NCBI RefSeq assembly: GCF_002222055.1
Contig: NZ_MUGS01000039.1
Span: 54,092-118,091 of the forward strand
Source of the DNA: Flavobacterium araucananum
Lineage (GTDB): Bacteria; Bacteroidota; Bacteroidia; Flavobacteriales; Flavobacteriaceae
Direction of reading: 5' to 3'
Length of the DNA: 64,000 nt
The notes under the pieces were generated by a model. That model was given only the letters and a program-made list of their open reading frames with translations, had not been told where the DNA came from and searched no databases. A program made the position numbers and the translations under genes. Shown in pieces: positions 29,025-36,646 of this stretch (positions are counted from its first letter, which is position 1; every line of letters starts with the position of its first letter).

Positions 29025-29948
29025 TTGAGAGAAAAAGGTAAACAAACTACACAAAATCAGTACATAAAAAACAATTTCGTTATTGAGTTTTTGCTGCATG
29101 TATTCGACATGACTGGAAGCCATAATAGTCAAAGGACCGATACTAAACAATAGTAAATCGTTGCTTTTATCAGGTGAAACAATGTAAACAAGCGCCGCAA
29201 TAAAAAAACAGGCGACAATTTTTTTGTACGAAGAATGTACAATTTGTGGTCTGTTTGACAATGTGGTTAATATTGACGTTATAAAAAATAAAGCAACTGC
29301 AACATAAATGGAGAGTGCCCCGTTCTCATAATTATTCTTGAAATAATCAATATTGAAATCGACTACCGCACGTTGCTGAAAAAATTCAATTATATCAATA
29401 TGGAAGATTAGAGAGATCAGTAAAAAAATTATTGATACGGCTAAAAGTGCAATAAAAGGCAAAATCCAATTTCTATAATCTCTCGAAGCATGAAAAACAA
29501 TCGATATAAAAACCAATATCAGGAACAGAATAGACCAAAATTGAAATAAAGAAGCTATTAAAATCCAAAAAGAAGCATCGAATATTTTTTCTTTTGAAGC
29601 TTTCAGGGATTGCAACGAAATCAATCTGCGAAGGGCCAACAAAACAAAAAAGTTGGCATATATTACATTCGAATTATTAAATATCGTGGGGAAAAACAAT
29701 ATAAACAATAAATAAAAAAATATCGTGTAACCATTGTCTTTGCTGAGCCCGTTCTTTTTTACAATAAAATTAATCAGGAAAAAAGAGGCTAAAATAAAGC
29801 ACAGTAAACTTATTTTTTGGAACGCCAAAAAATAAGAACTCACCCATGATGGATCTTTAATTTGAAAAATAAAAAAGAAAACCAGTATTAAAATTACGAC
29901 CAATGAATAATTTAATGGTGTAGATTTTTTAAAAACACTTGTTATCAT
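29019..29948 (-). CDS. DUF6427 family polytopic membrane protein
   Basis: 309 residues, almost entirely hydrophobic, with about nine or ten membrane segments separated by short loops. No transporter or enzyme motif is visible. Position between upp and a small DUF6341-like gene matches the flavobacterial DUF6427 family. Function unknown. The upstream gap of 137 bp to the divergent small gene probably holds both promoters. Confidence 0.75.
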   Translation of the reverse strand: MITSVFKKSTPLNYSLVVILILVFFFIFQIKDPSWVSSYFLAFQKISLLCFILASFFLINFIVKKNGLSKDNGYTIFFYLLFILFFPTIFNNSNVIYANFFVLLALRRLISLQSLKASKEKIFDASFWILIASLFQFWSILFLILVFISIVFHASRDYRNWILPFIALLAVSIIFLLISLIFHIDIIEFFQQRAVVDFNIDYFKNNYENGALSIYVAVALFFITSILTTLSNRPQIVHSSYKKIVACFFIAALVYIVSPDKSNDLLLFSIGPLTIMASSHVEYMQQKLNNEIVFYVLILCSLFTFFSQL

Positions 29949-30085
29949 AAGGATATTTTATACTTTTGTGATTGTAAATATAATACTTGTTTAAAAAGGA
30001 AAACCAACAAGTTGAAAAAAGATTCTTTATTGAATTTTGTCTTCAATGCGTTAAAAACAATAAATAACATATAATTTTATAAATT

Positions 30086-30316
30086 ATGACAGCTTTTTTT
30101 GAAGGAATACAATACTTATTCGTTAACATTTTATTTGCTCCGCTTGACTTTTTACGTCATCTAGAACTTATTACTTGGTTTGGTGCTAATACTATTAACT
30201 GGATTTTTATGATCATCTGTGCATGCGCAATCGTTTATTGGATTAAACAATTACGCATTTTTGATGACGCCGGAACAGAAAATCAAGATACTACAGCTCA
30301 CTCTTTTTTAAAGTAA
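30086..30316 (+). CDS. DUF6341 family small membrane protein
   Basis: 76 residues with two hydrophobic stretches (YLFVNILFAPLDFLRHLELI and TINWIFMIICACAIVYWIKQ), then a polar tail. It matches a small flavobacterial family (DUF6341) found between DUF6427 and purD. A TACTTTTG box at 29961-29968 lies 118 bp upstream and could be its promoter. The last nine bases overlap the end of convergent purD. Function unknown. Confidence 0.75.
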   Translation: MTAFFEGIQYLFVNILFAPLDFLRHLELITWFGANTINWIFMIICACAIVYWIKQLRIFDDAGTENQDTTAHSFLK

Positions 30317-31582
30317 GTCGAAGCCAATATCTTTTCTAAAATACATCTTATCAAAATTTAGTTTATCTATATTTTGGTAAGATTTTTTTATGGCCTCTTG
30401 AAAATCGTTCCCATAAGATGTTACAGTCAATACACGTCCGCCATTACTAACGACATTATTGTCCTCTAATTTTGTACCTGCGTGAAAAACTATAGAATCT
30501 GTAATATTTTCTAATCCGGTAATTACTTTTCCTTTTTCAAAATCTTCAGGATATCCACCGGAAACTAGCATAATTGTAGTAGCACTTCTTGGATCAACTT
30601 CTAATGTAAATTCATCCAATTTTTGATTGGCTACTGAAAGGAACAATTCGACCAAATCAGATTTTAATCTTGGCACCACAACTTCGGTTTCAGGATCACC
30701 CATTCTCACATTGTATTCAATAACAATTGGTTCATTTTTTACATTAATCAAACCAATAAATACAAATCCTTTATATTCGATTCCGTCTTTCTGGAAACCT
30801 TCGATCGTTGGTTTTACAATACGTGTTTCTATTTTCTCCATCAAAACAGCATCAACATAAGGAACCGGAGAAACTGCTCCCATTCCGCCTGTATTTAACC
30901 CTGTATCACCTTCGCCAATTCGTTTGTAATCTTTTGCTGTTGGAAGAATTTTATAGCTTTTACCGTCTGTTAGAACAAAACAGCTTAATTCGATACCGTC
31001 CAGAAATTCTTCGATCACCACTTTAGAACTTGCTGCTCCAAATTTTTCATGAACCAGCATGTTTCTCAATTCCGTTTTTGCCTCTTCAAGATCCTGAATA
31101 ATCAAAACTCCTTTTCCTGCCGCCAAACCATCTGCTTTTAGAACGTATGGAGGTTGCAAAGTTTCAAGAAATGCACATCCTTTTTCAACTGTTTCGGCAG
31201 TAAAACTGTCATAAGCAGCAGTTGGAATGTTGTGTTTGATCAGGAATTCTTTAGCAAACTCCTTGCTTCCTTCTAATTGAGCTCCTAATTTTGATGGTCC
31301 GATAACCGGAATATGTTGCAGACTTTCGTCATTTTTAAAATAATCATAAATTCCTTTTACCAAAGGATCTTCTGGTCCTACGACCACCATTTTTACATTT
31401 TCCTGAAGCACAAATGTTTTTATGGCATCAAAATCTGTTGGAGACATTGCAACATTTGTAGCAATTGCCGCTGTTCCTGCATTTCCTGGTGCAACAAAAA
31501 GTTTTTCGCAAAGTGGACTCTGAATCATTTTCCATGCAAAAGCATGTTCTCTTCCGCCTGATCCCAATAGTAAAATTGTCAT
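30308..31582 (-). CDS. purD: Phosphoribosylamine-glycine ligase (GAR synthetase)
   Basis: 424 residues, standard length. The N-terminal loop is LLGSGGREHAFAW, the ATP-grasp domain has KADGLAAGKGVLI, and GDTGLNTGGMGAVSPVPYVD followed later by EYNVRMGDPETEVVVPRL carries the metal and substrate residues. It joins phosphoribosylamine and glycine in the second step of purine synthesis. It is a single gene, divergent from higB; a -7-like box TATTTTTG lies 25-32 bp upstream. Confidence 0.97.
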   Translation of the reverse strand: MTILLLGSGGREHAFAWKMIQSPLCEKLFVAPGNAGTAAIATNVAMSPTDFDAIKTFVLQENVKMVVVGPEDPLVKGIYDYFKNDESLQHIPVIGPSKLGAQLEGSKEFAKEFLIKHNIPTAAYDSFTAETVEKGCAFLETLQPPYVLKADGLAAGKGVLIIQDLEEAKTELRNMLVHEKFGAASSKVVIEEFLDGIELSCFVLTDGKSYKILPTAKDYKRIGEGDTGLNTGGMGAVSPVPYVDAVLMEKIETRIVKPTIEGFQKDGIEYKGFVFIGLINVKNEPIVIEYNVRMGDPETEVVVPRLKSDLVELFLSVANQKLDEFTLEVDPRSATTIMLVSGGYPEDFEKGKVITGLENITDSIVFHAGTKLEDNNVVSNGGRVLTVTSYGNDFQEAIKKSYQNIDKLNFDKMYFRKDIGFDLL

Positions 31583-31606
31583 GTGTAGTTGTATTTAGTT
31601 GTGGTG

Positions 31607-31614
31607 CAAAAATA
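31607..31614 (-). promoter_or_regulatory. -7 promoter box for purD
   Basis: Minus-strand TATTTTTG fits TAnnTTTG, 24 bases upstream of the purD start. The -33 element is not clear. Confidence 0.45.
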
Positions 31615-31649
31615 GTGGGTTTTAACCTTAAATAATAATTTTTTTTACT

Positions 31650-31657
31650 TACTTTTG
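31650..31657 (+). promoter_or_regulatory. -7 promoter box for higBA
   Basis: TACTTTTG fits TAnnTTTG, 20 bases upstream of the higB ATG. It shares a 95-bp gap with the purD promoter. Confidence 0.5.
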
Positions 31658-31677
31658 ACGTTAGTAATGCGAAAGGT

Positions 31678-31959
31678 ATGATAATCTCATTTGGATCTAA
31701 ACAAACTGAAAAAATTTGGACTGGTATTGTTGTCAAAAAACCTTCAATTGAGATACAGCAAATTGGCAGAAGAAAACTTAGAATGCTGCACAACTCTCAA
31801 AACTTAACCGATTTGAGAATTCCGCCTTCTAACCATTTAGAAAAGTTAGCAGGTAATCTAAAAGATTTTTACAGCATTAGAATTAACAATCAATGGCGGA
31901 TAATTTTTAGTTGGGAAAACGGAAATGCAGCAAATGTAGAAATTGTTGATTATCATTAA
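31678..31959 (+). CDS. higB: HigB-type toxin (RelE/ParE superfamily)
   Basis: 93 residues of the HigB/plasmid maintenance killer type. Visible family features are RKLRMLHNSQNLTDLRIPP, then LEKLAGNLKDFYSIRINNQW and RIIFSWENGNAANVEIVDYH. HigB toxins are ribosome-dependent mRNA nucleases. Toxin-first order and the HigA-like gene 10 bp downstream give a complete HigBA module. The conserved C-terminal RI(I/V)F strand is present, so it may be active. It lies between purD and polysaccharide genes. Confidence 0.9.
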   Translation: MIISFGSKQTEKIWTGIVVKKPSIEIQQIGRRKLRMLHNSQNLTDLRIPPSNHLEKLAGNLKDFYSIRINNQWRIIFSWENGNAANVEIVDYH

Positions 31960-31969
31960 AAAAGGAATA

Positions 31970-32272
31970 ATGGAAAAACTAAAAAACATACATCCCGGAG
32001 AAATTTTGTTGGAAGAATTTTTAATTCCGTTAAACATTACGCCTTATCGTTTGTCTAAAGATTTAAAAATTCCGCAAACCAGAATTTCTGAAATTATTAA
32101 AGGAAATCGTAGAATCACTGCTGATACTGCTTTGCGACTAAGTCATTATTTTGGAAATTCGGCTAAATTTTGGCTTGGTCTTCAGAACGATTTTGATATC
32201 GAAGAAGAAGAATCAAACAAAGGTCAGGAATTGAAATCGATTAAACGTTACGATTTAAAAGAAGCAGTTTAA
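31970..32272 (+). CDS. higA: HigA-type antitoxin (HTH XRE family)
   Basis: 100 residues from the ATG at 31970-31972 (MEKLKNIHPGEILLEEFLIP). The frame could open 27 bases earlier, but that would overlap higB and lose the family start. The helix-turn-helix is at about 25-60 (ITPYRLSKDLKIPQTRISEI), followed by GNRRITADTALRLSHYFGNS, the HigA signature. It should neutralise HigB and repress the promoter. Its TAA overlaps the ATG of the next gene by one base (TAATG), so translation of the CapK-like gene is probably coupled to it. Confidence 0.92.
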   Translation: MEKLKNIHPGEILLEEFLIPLNITPYRLSKDLKIPQTRISEIIKGNRRITADTALRLSHYFGNSAKFWLGLQNDFDIEEEESNKGQELKSIKRYDLKEAV

Positions 32273-33582
32273 TGATTTCTATTTTTGATATTTCTCTTAA
32301 ATTAAATGGTTTTCCAATAAAAGAAGCCCAAGCCGAATTGGATAAAATCGTAAATTTATCCGAAGAAGAATATGTTCTTTTTCTTCAAAATAAAAAAGAA
32401 GAAATTGTGGCTTTTCATTTGAAAAACAATGCTTTTTATGCCGAATTAGTTGGTAATGAAAAAGTTGACAAATGGGAAGATCTGCCCATTTTGAACAAAC
32501 AAAATCTACAAAAACCTCTTGAAGAAAGACTTTCAAAAGGTTATTCTATAAAAAATGTTTACTGTAACAAAACGTCCGGATCAAGCGGAACTCCTTTTGT
32601 ATTTGCCAAAGACAAATATTGTCATGCGTTAACATGGACCTCAATTTTTATGCGTTTTGGCTGGTATAAAATCGATTTTAATCATTCGTATCAAGCCCGT
32701 TTTTATGGCATTCCGATGGATTTTATTGGATATCAAAAAGAACGGATCAAAGATTTTTTGACCCATCGTTTTAGGTTTCCTGTTTTTGACTTATCTGATC
32801 TTGTTCTGGAAAAATTCCTTGGGAAATTCAAAACTAAAAAATTCGATTATATCAACGGTTATACGAGTTCGATTGTTTTATTTGCAAAATACTTAGAACA
32901 GAAAAACATTATTTTAAAAGAAATCTGTCCCACTTTAAAAGCTTGTTTTGTTACTTCGGAAATGCTTTTTGAATTGGATAAAAAACTCTTAGAAAAACAA
33001 TTCGGAATTCCGATTATCAATGAATATGGCGCATCAGAACTGGATTTAATTGCTTTTGAAAACCCAACCGGAGAATGGCAAATAAATGCTGAAACACTTT
33101 TTGTCGAGATTCTAGACGAAAATAATACTGTTCTCCCTTACGGAAAAGAAGGCCGTATTGTGATTACTTCTTTGTTTAATAAAGCGCATCCGTTTATACG
33201 ATATGAAATTGGTGATATTGGGATTTTAGATGAAAAAAGTACACCACAAAAACCAATTCTTAAAAAACTAATTGGAAGAACCAATGATGTTGCAATCTTA
33301 CCAAGCGGGAAAAAATCTCCAGGATTGACCTTTTATTATGTAACGAAAAGCATTATTGAAGATGACGGAAATGTAAAAGAATTTATTATCAAACAAACTC
33401 AATTAGATACTTTTGAAATTGAATATGTGAGTGATCGTGAATTAGATATTGCTCAAATTCAAAAAATAGAAAAGGCAATTACGGTATATTTAGAGCCTAA
33501 CTTAAACTTCACTTTTATCCGAAAAATGGTTTTAGAAAGAAACAAAAGTGGAAAACTAAAACAATTTAAATCTTATTTATAA
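32272..33582 (+). CDS. CapK/phenylacetate-CoA ligase-like adenylate-forming enzyme
   Basis: 436 residues. The phosphate-binding motif of adenylate-forming enzymes is NKTSGSSGTPFVFAKD. Later motifs are INEYGASELDLIAFE, then RYEIGDIG and KKLIGRTNDVAILPSGK. The family is called CapK or PaaK-like and is frequent in surface polysaccharide clusters, where it may activate an acid that decorates a sugar; it is probably not a true phenylacetate ligase here. The gene shares one base with higA. Its C-terminal segment (NLNFTF at residues 410-415, then KMVLERNKSGK) is matched by a remnant after the ORF6N gene. Confidence 0.85.
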   Translation: MISIFDISLKLNGFPIKEAQAELDKIVNLSEEEYVLFLQNKKEEIVAFHLKNNAFYAELVGNEKVDKWEDLPILNKQNLQKPLEERLSKGYSIKNVYCNKTSGSSGTPFVFAKDKYCHALTWTSIFMRFGWYKIDFNHSYQARFYGIPMDFIGYQKERIKDFLTHRFRFPVFDLSDLVLEKFLGKFKTKKFDYINGYTSSIVLFAKYLEQKNIILKEICPTLKACFVTSEMLFELDKKLLEKQFGIPIINEYGASELDLIAFENPTGEWQINAETLFVEILDENNTVLPYGKEGRIVITSLFNKAHPFIRYEIGDIGILDEKSTPQKPILKKLIGRTNDVAILPSGKKSPGLTFYYVTKSIIEDDGNVKEFIIKQTQLDTFEIEYVSDRELDIAQIQKIEKAITVYLEPNLNFTFIRKMVLERNKSGKLKQFKSYL

Positions 33583-33596
33583 TATAAATAAAATCT

Positions 33597-33604
33597 TATA
33601 TTTG
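33597..33604 (+). promoter_or_regulatory. -7 promoter box for the ORF6N gene
   Basis: TATATTTG fits TAnnTTTG, 20 bases upstream of the ORF6N ATG, so that gene may be expressed separately from higBA-capK. Confidence 0.45.
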
Positions 33605-33624
33605 TTTTTGCAAATAAAAAACTC

Positions 33625-34146
33625 ATGGACGATCAATCTTTGCCTTCTGAAGAAACTATTTCTAATAAAACATATTATATCCGCAATCAAAAAGTAATGC
33701 TTGATCGTGATTTGGCTTTACTTTACGGAATTGAAACTAAAGTTCTAAAACAATCCGTCAAAAGAAATATTTCAAGATTTCCTGAGGATTTTATGTTTGA
33801 ATTATCACAAACTGAATTTAATAGCTTGAGGTCACAAATTGTGACCTCAAGTTGGGGAGGAACTAGAATATTTCCTTTTGCTTTCACTGAACATGGCATT
33901 CTAATGTTATCAAGCGTTCTAAAAAGCGACAAAGCAATTCAAACCAATATTCAAATCATGCGAATTTTCACCAAAGTGAGACAAATGCTTTTGGATACAA
34001 CAGAAATTAAGGTTGATATCCTACAGATTCAAAAGAAGTTAGAGAATCACGATAAGAATATTGAACTGGTTTTTTCTTATTTAGATGAATTGACTGAAAA
34101 GAAAGAAGATGAAAATGAAAGAGTGAAAATTGGCTATAAAAAATAA
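33625..34146 (+). CDS. ORF6N domain protein
   Basis: 173 residues. The ORF6N domain fills about residues 10-105: IRNQKVMLDRDLALLYGIET, followed by VLKQSVKRNISRFPEDFMFE and FAFTEHGILMLSSVLKS. The C-terminal part is a charged coiled coil (about 115-173). ORF6N domains come from phage antirepressor-like proteins and are thought to bind DNA. The gene has its own promoter-like box and stands as an intruder between two polysaccharide genes. Codons 67-76 (LRSQIVTSS) are written as a perfect 27-base DNA palindrome, and a variant of that palindrome lies just after the gene. Confidence 0.85.
   Translation: MDDQSLPSEETISNKTYYIRNQKVMLDRDLALLYGIETKVLKQSVKRNISRFPEDFMFELSQTEFNSLRSQIVTSSWGGTRIFPFAFTEHGILMLSSVLKSDKAIQTNIQIMRIFTKVRQMLLDTTEIKVDILQIQKKLENHDKNIELVFSYLDELTEKKEDENERVKIGYKK
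33825..33851. repeat. 27-bp perfect palindrome inside the ORF6N gene
   Basis: Arms of 13 bases (CTTGAGGTCACAA / TTGTGACCTCAAG) around a single central A. It encodes LRSQIVTS in frame. A shorter form with one base changed in each arm lies at 34160-34178. Confidence 0.9.
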
Positions 34147-34159
34147 TATTTAATTTTCA

Positions 34160-34178
34160 AGGTCGCAAATTGCGACCT
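34160..34178. repeat. Second copy of the palindrome, after the ORF6N gene
   Basis: AGGTCGCAAATTGCGACCT: 9-base arms around a central A. Against the copy at 33825 the left arm has G for A and the right arm C for T, so symmetry is kept. Flanking bases are unrelated. It lies 14 bases after the ORF6N stop. Confidence 0.85.
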
Positions 34179-34196
34179 CCAATTCTGACAAGATAA

Positions 34197-34316
34197 GCTT
34201 TGATATACTCCAAAAATCATTTAAACATTCAAGAAAGTACTTCAATTTATCCAGATTCCAATTTAAACTTTACTTTTGCCAAAAGAAAGTTTTTAGAAAG
34301 AATCCAATCCAATTAT
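34197..34316 (+). pseudogene. Remnant of a CapK-like gene's 3' end
   Basis: Translating from 34197 gives an open segment that includes YPDSNLNFTFAKRKFLER (NLNFTF at 34260-34277). The true CapK-like protein ends with EPNLNFTFIRKMVLER at the same relative place. The match of NLNFTF plus LER, in the right spacing, suggests a leftover duplicate of the CapK tail. It has no start codon of its own and runs into the wecB start. With the intact tail at 33480-33582 it brackets the ORF6N gene. The match is short, so confidence is moderate. Confidence 0.55.
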
Positions 34317-35403
34317 GAAAATCACTATAATAGCTGGCGCAAGACCTAATTTTATAAAAATTGCACCCATTATTAACGCCATAAAAAGCAAGCAAAAGGA
34401 AGGTTTTGATGTTTCTTTTCGATTGGTTCATACCGGTCAGCATTACGATAAAAACCTAAGTGATACTTTTTTTGAAGAATTAAATATTCCTAAACCTAAT
34501 GTAAATCTAGAAGTAAAAAGTGGTTCACAGGCAGAACAAACTGCTGCCATTATGATTGCTTTTGAAAAAGAATTACTTCAAAACCCTTGCGATTTGGTTT
34601 TGGTTGTTGGCGATGTCAATTCGACTATGGCGTGTTCGATCGTGGCTAAAAAATGCAATACAAAAGTAGCACATGTCGAAGCAGGAATTCGTTCCGGAGA
34701 TTTAACGATGCCGGAAGAAATCAACAGAATGCTGACCGATAGCATTACAGATTACTTTTTTACAACCTCAGCTTCGGCCTCAAAAAATTTACTAAAACTG
34801 GGTTCAGATCCAGAGAATGTTCATTTTGTAGGTAATGTAATGATTGATACTTTATATCAAAATATCAATAGAGCTTCGGCTCCTGATTTTTGGAAAGAAC
34901 ATAATCTTAGCGAAAAAAATTATATCATTCTAACCTTGCATCGCCCCGGAAATGTTGATGAAGTTTCGTCACTTCTTGAACTTCTTCACGGTATTGATGA
35001 TTTGGTTGACGACAAAAAAATACTTTTCCCAATTCATCCAAGAACACAGGCAATTTTGAGTGAAAGCGAAACCAAATTTAAAAACATCATTTTTGTTGCA
35101 CCTCAAGGTTACTTAAACTTCATGTATTTAATCAAAAATAGTTTTGCTGTTATTACAGATAGCGGAGGGATTTCTGAAGAGACAACTGTAATGGGAATTC
35201 CGTGTTTTACGATGCGAAATAATACTGAAAGACCTGAAACAGAAACTATTGGTTCTAATACAATTGTAGGAACATCATTAGAAAATTTGCAAAATGTCTT
35301 TGGTTTGTTCTTAAAAAATGGTCCACGAAAAAGTGGTATTCCGGAATTATGGGACGGGAAAGCATCAGAAAGAATTATTTCTCTTTTATTGGATAAAAAA
35401 TAA
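34315..35403 (+). CDS. wecB: UDP-N-acetylglucosamine 2-epimerase (non-hydrolysing)
   Basis: 362 residues. Family features in order: IIAGARPNFIKIAPI near the start, LVHTGQHYDKNLSD, VVGDVNSTMACSIVAKK, HVEAGIRSGDLTMPEEINR (catalytic region), and ITDSGGISEETTVMGIPC. The enzyme interconverts UDP-GlcNAc and UDP-ManNAc, giving precursors for surface polysaccharide. The next gene, a glycosyltransferase, overlaps its stop by one base (TAATG). The gene sits after the CapK remnant; no separate promoter is clear. Confidence 0.93.
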   Translation: MKITIIAGARPNFIKIAPIINAIKSKQKEGFDVSFRLVHTGQHYDKNLSDTFFEELNIPKPNVNLEVKSGSQAEQTAAIMIAFEKELLQNPCDLVLVVGDVNSTMACSIVAKKCNTKVAHVEAGIRSGDLTMPEEINRMLTDSITDYFFTTSASASKNLLKLGSDPENVHFVGNVMIDTLYQNINRASAPDFWKEHNLSEKNYIILTLHRPGNVDEVSSLLELLHGIDDLVDDKKILFPIHPRTQAILSESETKFKNIIFVAPQGYLNFMYLIKNSFAVITDSGGISEETTVMGIPCFTMRNNTERPETETIGSNTIVGTSLENLQNVFGLFLKNGPRKSGIPELWDGKASERIISLLLDKK

Positions 35404-36590
35404 TGAAAGACATTTTAATTATATCCAATTATTATCCGCCCGAAAAAGGCGCTGCCGCAAATAGAATTGAACAACTGGCTTTGAAATTAAATCAAAACGG
35501 TTATGAAGTTTCGGTAATTTCACCGTTACCCAATTATCCAAAAGGCGAATTGTTTCCAGAATACAAAGGTCGTTTTTGGGTTACCGAAAAGATTCAGAAC
35601 ATTACCTTAAAACGTCTCTGGATTTATCCCAGCAATAGTTCGAATATCTTTAAACGAATTGTTTCGACTCTTTCTTTCTCAACGACTTTATTTTTCTATT
35701 TGTTGTTTGCCAAAACTCCCAAAAAAGTTATTGTGCAATCGCCACCACTGTTGCTTTCTTTTATTTCGGTATTAGTACTTTGGCTTAAGCGTAAAACTAT
35801 AATTCTAAATGTATCTGATCTTTGGCCAACAGCTGCCATTGAACTCGGAGTGTTGAAGAAAAACAGTGTTTCGCACAAAGTTTTGCTATTTATAGAACGT
35901 TTTATTTACAAAAAAGCAACGCATATTTTTGGACAATCGAATGAAATTATTGCACACATCCATTCTATCTTTCCAGAGAAAAAATGCTTTTTGTATCGCA
36001 ATTATCCAGATCATTTTACAGAAGATTTTCTGGAGGAAAAAGACAATTCGAACGAACCAATTAAATTGTTTTATGCCGGATTGCTTGGTGTTGCTCAGGG
36101 TGTTTTTGAACTCATACAGCAATTGAATTTAGAAAGTGATAATATCGAATTGCATATTTTTGGCGATGGTGCAGAGAAAGCTCAGATTGTAAATTACCTG
36201 AATGAAAATCTGTCAAAAAAAATAATTTTTCATGGCATGTTAGAACGCAATGTTCTGCACGAAAAATTAAAAAATTTAGATATTGCTCTTGTACCGCTTA
36301 AAACAAGAATTTATGGTTCTGTTCCTTCAAAAATATTTGAATATAGTGCATTAGGATTTCCTGTGTTTTATTTTGGTGGTGGTGAAGGTGAAAATATCGT
36401 TGAAGACAATAATCTGGGATGGGTTGTTCCTGTAGAGGATTTTCAGCAATTGAATGCTACTTTAATCGAAATTTCGGAATTAGGAAAAGAAAACATTCAA
36501 AACAGGAAAAAGACTATTTTTCTTCACGCCAAAAGTCATTTTAATCTTGATCAGCAAATAAAGGAACTTATTGAAAGTAATGCTTTCTAG
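35403..36590 (+). CDS. Glycosyltransferase family 4 (WbuB-like)
   Basis: 395 residues with two Rossmann-like halves. The N-terminus is ILIISNYYPPEKGAAANRIE, typical of WbuB-type GT4 enzymes. The C-terminal half has LFYAGLLGVAQGVFELIQ and GSVPSKIFEYSALGFPVFYF, where the nucleotide-sugar and acceptor are held. Such enzymes often transfer an N-acetylated deoxyhexosamine onto the lipid-linked chain in O-antigen synthesis. Coupled to wecB by a one-base overlap and followed by a terminator, so it ends the plus-strand arm. Confidence 0.88.
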   Translation: MKDILIISNYYPPEKGAAANRIEQLALKLNQNGYEVSVISPLPNYPKGELFPEYKGRFWVTEKIQNITLKRLWIYPSNSSNIFKRIVSTLSFSTTLFFYLLFAKTPKKVIVQSPPLLLSFISVLVLWLKRKTIILNVSDLWPTAAIELGVLKKNSVSHKVLLFIERFIYKKATHIFGQSNEIIAHIHSIFPEKKCFLYRNYPDHFTEDFLEEKDNSNEPIKLFYAGLLGVAQGVFELIQQLNLESDNIELHIFGDGAEKAQIVNYLNENLSKKIIFHGMLERNVLHEKLKNLDIALVPLKTRIYGSVPSKIFEYSALGFPVFYFGGGEGENIVEDNNLGWVVPVEDFQQLNATLIEISELGKENIQNRKKTIFLHAKSHFNLDQQIKELIESNAF

Positions 36591-36611
36591 TAAATCGTTT
36601 AAAAAGAAAAT

Positions 36612-36646
36612 GGGCAAATATCCAATAGATATTTGCCCGTTTTTTT
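36612..36646. terminator. Bidirectional intrinsic terminator between converging polysaccharide operons
   Basis: GGGCAAATATC (36612-36622) pairs perfectly with GATATTTGCCC (36628-36638). A T-run follows and an A-run precedes, so it can stop the plus-strand glycosyltransferase and the minus-strand UXS gene. Confidence 0.9.

Noticed and set aside
31313..31793. Frames opposite purD (both strands) as small genes
   Set aside because: They lie fully or mostly within purD in other frames, with Cys-rich, low-quality translations typical of shadow frames.
31678..34146. A phage-defence island made of HigBA, CapK and ORF6N
   Set aside because: The genes are TA, polysaccharide and ORF6N types with no known defence partner; the context is surface polysaccharide.
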